A DNA stretch of 64,000 bases, taken from the NCBI RefSeq assembly GCF_019649055.1, contig NW_026570234.1, forward strand, positions 1,736,001-1,800,000, read 5' to 3'. The position numbers were made by a program, and so were the translations under genes. This stretch comes from Paramacrobiotus metropolitanus (lineage: Eukaryota > Tardigrada > Eutardigrada > Parachela > Macrobiotidae). Position 1 is the stretch's first letter; each line of letters begins with the position of its first letter. Under the pieces are notes generated by a model, which was not told the origin of the DNA, ran no database searches, and saw only the letters and a program-made list of their open reading frames with translations. Positions 59,226 through 64,000 of this stretch are shown here, piece by piece.

Positions 59226-62109
59226 ATGCCAATGGCGACTGCGTTAGCTTGCTTCCTTATTATCTTCATCGCTTTGGGTATAAACCGCATCAGTAGTTGC
59301 CACGTGAAACGTTCGCTAAACAGTAATGACTGTATTTTTGCAGGTGCCAGCAGTAGCTGGAAGGAGGTGCTTGCAACCGAGTGTCCGCTGCCGACGTCCT
59401 GCTATACATGGCGGACCCTGCACGCCTGTGACCTGGGCACCGACATCCAACTGGATGATACGGGTCACGCCATCGCGGCATGCGCTGACACATCGGCGGA
59501 TGTGGTCTGGTTTCGCCGATTCCAATATCTTCCCTACCAGTTCGATCTCATCAAAGATCCCGGACCTGATAATGCTACGGGTAAAATCTAGCTGGCAGAG
59601 CAGTTTATTAGCGAATTTTGTGAAGAACACGATTTAGGCAATGTGATTGCTGTGTCACGCTGCACTCCACGTCGGAAGGGAGATGCGGCGGACCGCGACG
59701 AGCCGGTGGCCATTCTGCGCAGTCCCGCAATTATTCCGCGAGGCTGTTTGGCTCTGCGTGTCACATTTTGGTACCGGTTATCTGGCGAACCAACTTTCTC
59801 ACCAACTTCGCAGGAATTCAATCTTAAAGTGCTCATTGAGGATCGATATTACACTTTCCCGAATGACTTAATCTGGGGACGCCAAAACGATTATACGAAC
59901 ACCAGTGTCAATGAATGGAATTTTGCCGAAGTCTTCTTCGGACGCGATAACGGCCAACAGTTCACAGTAAACTTCCTGGCGTACCATGACAACGAGTGTC
60001 GGGGAAACGTTAAAGCCATTGCTTTGGACTCCATGACGATCCAAGCAGGTTCGCCACTTTTCTAAACGAATGGCTTTAAGGTTCATAAAAACCTGTTAAT
60101 TTCAGCGCAGAGGATCGCCAACTGTACAGACGTTACGGATGTAACAGTGACAACTAATTCCCCAAACGACCAAACCACGCTCACAGTTAATTCTACCGAA
60201 TCGTACGAGTGCTACGTTGACGAACCGATTGTGGTCCGGTGCGTGAGAGGCGCCGTGACCGTGACGCCGCCGTTACCGGTTAACATTTCAGACAGCAATG
60301 CCGCGGAGATAACGTTTCAAGGCGACAATACATATCCTTGTCGAACGCTTTTACGGGAACTCCATCTCTGTTTGGTGAACGCCAGTTCTGCAATCCACCG
60401 CGCAGCCGAATCGCCCACAACTGTCATTTGCCGCAAAGGAAGCCTAGAGTTCTCTGAAGTAGATCCCGATGCGGCACAATCCACGGATCTGGTCTTCCGT
60501 ACACCGTCCGTTGATCTGACGTGTCGGAAGAAGTTCGTTGAGTTTTTGCAGCAGTTGGCAAATTCTACTGTCGATGAAGGTGTGTGCAGTGTGCATTCAT
60601 GTTGGGTACGTTTTAGTATTCGGTGATACTGGCTATTTTCAGAAGAGACTACCAGTGCCGGCGGTACGACCACTACGGCTTCCGCGCCACCAGAGAGACC
60701 CAGTTGCTCATTGCCGGCGGCTTGCTATGACTGGATAACGCTGCACCAGTGCGACATGGGCACTACGGTTCAGCTCGTTCAGAGTACGATAATCACGGCG
60801 TGCTCTAATCAGGATCAAGGAATCATGTGGACGAGGGGATACAAATACTACCCGTATCAATTCGACCTCGTAGAAGATGGCGCCGATGCTGACAGTAAGA
60901 AAATCTTAATATGTCGCTTCTCAACCGCTCCAGCACTCAGTTACAAATAGTAGAAAAAAAACAGGGCACAGACAAAAGCAGTAAGTAATTATGCACCGGT
61001 AAAATCCTGGTTAACTGACCAATTAAACTCATGGACCGGCGAAAAAGGAATAAGATCCTGGACTCTACGTTGAATTTAAGCAACGGACTTTTGCAGAAGG
61101 AGTATTCGCGATTTCCCGCTGCTCGCAACGCGTTGCTGGTGTGGCACCGGAACGAAGCGATGCCGTGGCGATTCTGCGCAGCGCAATCGTCACCACGACG
61201 TCTTCCTACCCCTGCCTGCTTGTGTCCTTTTATTATCGCCTGTCCGATTTTCCGGTATTCTCGGTTAACCCAGACGAGCAGTTCCATCTCAAAGCGTTTA
61301 TCGAGGATTACGGTCAGACGTTTCCTCACGAGCAGATTTGGGGGAACGAGACCGAATATGCGGAGAATATTATCGGCCAGTGGCGCTATGTCGAGGTGGG
61401 TTTCACTCGCAATGCTGGACAACGATTCACTATCAACTTTTTTGCTTACCATAACGACGGCTGCCAGATCAACCTCAAAACGATTGCATTAGATGCAATA
61501 ACCATTCGAACAGGTACCGACTGACAACGGAGCGACAAGGGTCATACATCGTATTTGGTGTATATAAAAATGTGCGTCAATTTAACACTTCCTTTCGTAG
61601 CGAAGGAGACCGGCGTGTGTATCACCACCACCGCCACTACAACCCCGTCGAAGCCAACCATTCCAACTTTATCCTCGGTTGCGTGGTTTCGTGATTCCAG
61701 TCAACTGAGTCAAAGCACATGCGACGTTGGACCGGCCATAATTTACAACTGTCAAAAAGGCGTCGTCAGTATCGATTCACCGATTTCGGATATTGATAGC
61801 AGCGACGGCATGGAAGCGGTGTTTCGTGGCGACAACACGTATCCTTGCCGAACACATTTACGGAAATTGCACGTTTGGTTACTGGAGTTAGTCGGAAGAT
61901 CGTCGCGCTCTGGCTACGAGCCCACACTTATCACGTGCCGGAAAGGTCAGTTCGACTTCTCCGAACCGAATCCCGATGCGGCACAATCCACGGAGCTCGT
62001 GCTGCGCACTGTATCGGTCGATTTAGCGTGCAGGAATGCTTTTTCTCACTTTGTACGCCAAATGGTAGCCCTCGCTGATTTGAAATTCTCTGAGAACGGG
62101 TGTTTTTGA
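59226..62109 (+). CDS. Secreted protein with two consecutive [MAM + cysteine module] units (family member 7)
   Basis: Seven exons: 59226-59292, 59344-59580, 59638-60048, 60106-60579, 60643-60894, 61097-61513 and 61601-62109; 2367 nt, 788 aa, all introns phase 1. Exon 1: signal peptide (ATALACFLIIFIALGI). Exons 2-3: MAM 1 (CYTWRTLHACDLGT; VTFWYRLSGEPTF; FTVNFLAYHDNEC; IALDSMTI). Exon 4: cysteine module 1 (GDNTYPCRTLLRELHLCL; SVDLTCRKKF). Exons 5-6: MAM 2 (CYDWITLHQCDMGT; VSFYYRLSDFPVF; FTINFFAYHNDGC; IALDAITI). Exon 7: cysteine module 2 (GDNTYPCRTHLRKLHVWLL; SVDLACRNAF). No membrane anchor is seen. This is the only member with the module twice and shows the repeat unit most clearly. Confidence 0.85.
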
Positions 62110-63000
62110 CTGACTGCTATAAAATTTTCAATGGCAGGTCTCGGGCTTCTTAGTACTTGGTGTATGGTTCTTGAGCTCGCTGAAAAGATGCGAAACAAAG
62201 AAAATTGCCCAAAGCAGTCGGAAGTGTTCCATGAACTGTTTGTGCAAATCTAATACTTATATAATACGATCTAATCAATATGACACAGACGAAAACAGTC
62301 GTGGCGGCAAAATGATGACGCAGGCCAATTTTTAACGATGGTGTGAAATTGTGAATAATCGACAAATTAGCCAAACGGTTCTTTCGTTAGGAAAGGATAC
62401 TGGAGTTTCTTCAATTTCACCGCGAATTTTGGCCTCGACGTTTCTTTTACTTCATTCAGTATTTCTCGGATTAAGGCGATATAATCTTGCGGTTAGCTGT
62501 GTGCTTCATTTTCTCTTTAAAGTGGCGATGAATTTCAAATGTAGCCTGCCGCACGACTTCGGAGAAAGTAATCAACCAGAATGTTCGCTTATATAGAGAA
62601 ATCGTTTATAGTACATTTTTATACTGTGTTTCACGTGCAAAGCCAGGTATTTGTCAGATATGACACAGAAGCAGATGGAAAATGGGGCAAAATATGCCTT
62701 TATTGATAACAATAAAGCAACCACAAACAAACACAGAAAACCAATGCGGTATCACTGTGGAAAAAAGTAGCTGTGAGCGCGCAAGTCAGTATCGTGATTA
62801 ATGATGCAGCGTGCTGCAGGTATGCAACAGCTGATGCCGTAAAGCATAGAATCGCTCGTAGGCGCTGGGCTACCCCCCCAAGAGTGCAGAAATGCGCTGA
62901 TTGGTCAGCGTAGACAAAGTATACGCTGAGTGAGCAGCGTAATAGCGCGGCACGAATGGAGTAGCCATCTGCGGGCGGGCGACAGAGCAAAGCCACAAGA
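62110..63000. other. Intergenic; no gene supported
   Basis: 3' flank of the MAM-family gene. No splice-bounded exon is seen. Confidence 0.4.
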
Positions 63001-64000
63001 GGTGTCTACCGCCTCGAGTGTGCGGTCTCTGACATGCCTCTGGGCGGGAGTGGGAGCTCCTGCGAGCACCTTCCGACTCTGCCCCTGGCCAACCCGGTAG
63101 GGTGCCAGGATCCGATACCCGGTAGGGCCGGATGCCACTTTGTCTCTAAACCCGTTAGGGTCGGTTGCTCCAGACCCGCGGTGCAGTGCACCGAACGGCC
63201 GAAATCTGGAGTGCACTCTGGTTGCAGGGGGTTCCAGTGTGGTTTGCAGGCTTGGTTGGTCGAACAGGTTAAAAAGATAAAGTTTATAAGGCTCATTGGT
63301 TAAACATCGAAATAAAAGATCACAATTTCAGTGAGAATTAAAGTAAGATCAAAGTTAGAGATCCCAAAGCCAATTCCTTTGGTTATTTGGCTAAATAAAA
63401 ACATCAATTCTTTGGTTAATGAAGTCTAGAAAAACCAGGTTTGGTTAAAAAACTAGACGAAAAATGGCTTATTCCGACTAGGTTTACCACAGGGCAGATT
63501 CTGTCCACACGGGTCCTAGTCAACGGTCCGCTTTATCCGATAGGATTGGTCTAGTCCTGTAGATCCGGGGCGACGGTTCCAGAGATGTCCACAGGGGTCC
63601 AGTAGAGTAAATCCAGCGGTGCGGTATATGGAAGGCACTATTGCTTTCGCAAGGACAGGTTGTCCCCTTCCTGGTTTAAGTATGGTGGACCAAGCCCGGT
63701 TGGGCTGTCCATATAGGGCCAGAGTAATGCCTCTGGACAGGAGAGGTGCTCCTGTGACCAAAATAGTATGCTTGGACCAATTCCGTTAGGATGGCCATGC
63801 TTTGGTCTGACATGCCTCTGTTGGACCTGACCCGTTAGGGTTGTCCCTGGTGTGGCGGGAGTGGGAGTCCTGTCGGATTCCTTCCCAGTGGCCAAAATTG
63901 GTGCTTTGGACCAGTCCCGTTAGGGTGGTTCACATGGGTCTCTAACTTGGACCGGTTTGGCCTTGCATGCCAGTTTGGTCATGCGCCTAGGTCCAAAATC
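63001..64000. repeat. Dispersed short repeat region
   Basis: At least eight variants of a CCCGKTAGGGT motif occur at irregular spacing (near 63098, 63118, 63150, 63537, 63693, 63779, 63829 and 63919). It often lies after GGACC/GACC and before GGCC or TGTCC. A longer block (GACATGCCTCTG, GGCGGGAGTGGGAG, CCTTCC, GTGGCCAA) is found near 63030-63090 and again near 63810-63895. No protein frame is supported. It may be the start of an element continuing past the window. Confidence 0.55.

Noticed and set aside
63098-63930. TTAGGG matches suggesting telomeric repeat
   Set aside because: Single occurrences inside longer CCCGTTAGGGT motifs, never in tandem.
1-64000. CRISPR arrays, operons, bacterial promoters
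   Set aside because: The window is eukaryotic, with spliced genes; no regular spaced repeats of that type were found.

Overview
This is nuclear DNA of an invertebrate animal. Protein-coding genes are broken by many short introns (about 55-100 nt) with ordinary GT...AG borders. The genes belong to animal families (a UDP-glycosyltransferase, adhesion GPCRs with a GPS motif, MAM-like and EGF-like ectodomains, a possible gustatory-receptor-like protein), and the rest is crowded with eukaryotic mobile elements. Short introns, moderate GC and tandem gene families would suit a tardigrade or another compact ecdysozoan genome, but I cannot fix the taxon from the sequence.

Layout. 0-9 kb: the 5' end of a UGT gene (minus), then an unrecognised minus-strand gene (about 3.6-7.5 kb) whose downstream part is repeated as a truncated tandem copy at 7.6-8.8 kb. 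9-24 kb: a family of secreted MAM proteins on the plus strand (11.2-12.7 kb intact, 19.8-21.4 kb broken, 21.8-24.2 kb intact), interrupted by a damaged endonuclease-type non-LTR retroelement (13.0-15.9 kb) and a mariner element (18.2-19.5 kb). 24.6-31 kb: two broken adhesion-GPCR genes on the minus strand, a 712-bp foldback element, and an LTR-flanked mini-element (31.0-32.4 kb) lying in the second GPCR relic. 32.7-34.5 kb: relic of a multi-membrane receptor-like gene. 36.6-45.9 kb: a DIRS-like tyrosine-recombinase retroelement split by a recent LTR element (37.7-42.8 kb). 46.2-48.1 kb: the better preserved receptor-like gene. 48.1-52.8 kb: MAM-family relics and one intact gene. 53.2-54.8 kb: an EGF-like single-pass membrane protein. 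55.0-58.3 kb: an intact adhesion GPCR. 59.2-62.1 kb: a double-unit MAM-family gene. The last kilobase holds a dispersed short repeat.

The most interesting content is the secreted family. Each intact member is assembled from phase-1 exons: a signal-peptide exon, a MAM-like domain encoded in one exon or split in two, a Ser/Thr-rich linker, and a cysteine-containing terminal module that I do not recognise (signature GDNTYxCRTHLRxLH and a later SVDxxCR). All four intact models add up to whole codons with every intron in phase 1. Adhesion-GPCR genes lie among them, and a MAM-like fragment sits upstream of one GPCR in the same orientation. A functional link between the secreted proteins and the receptors is only an inference.
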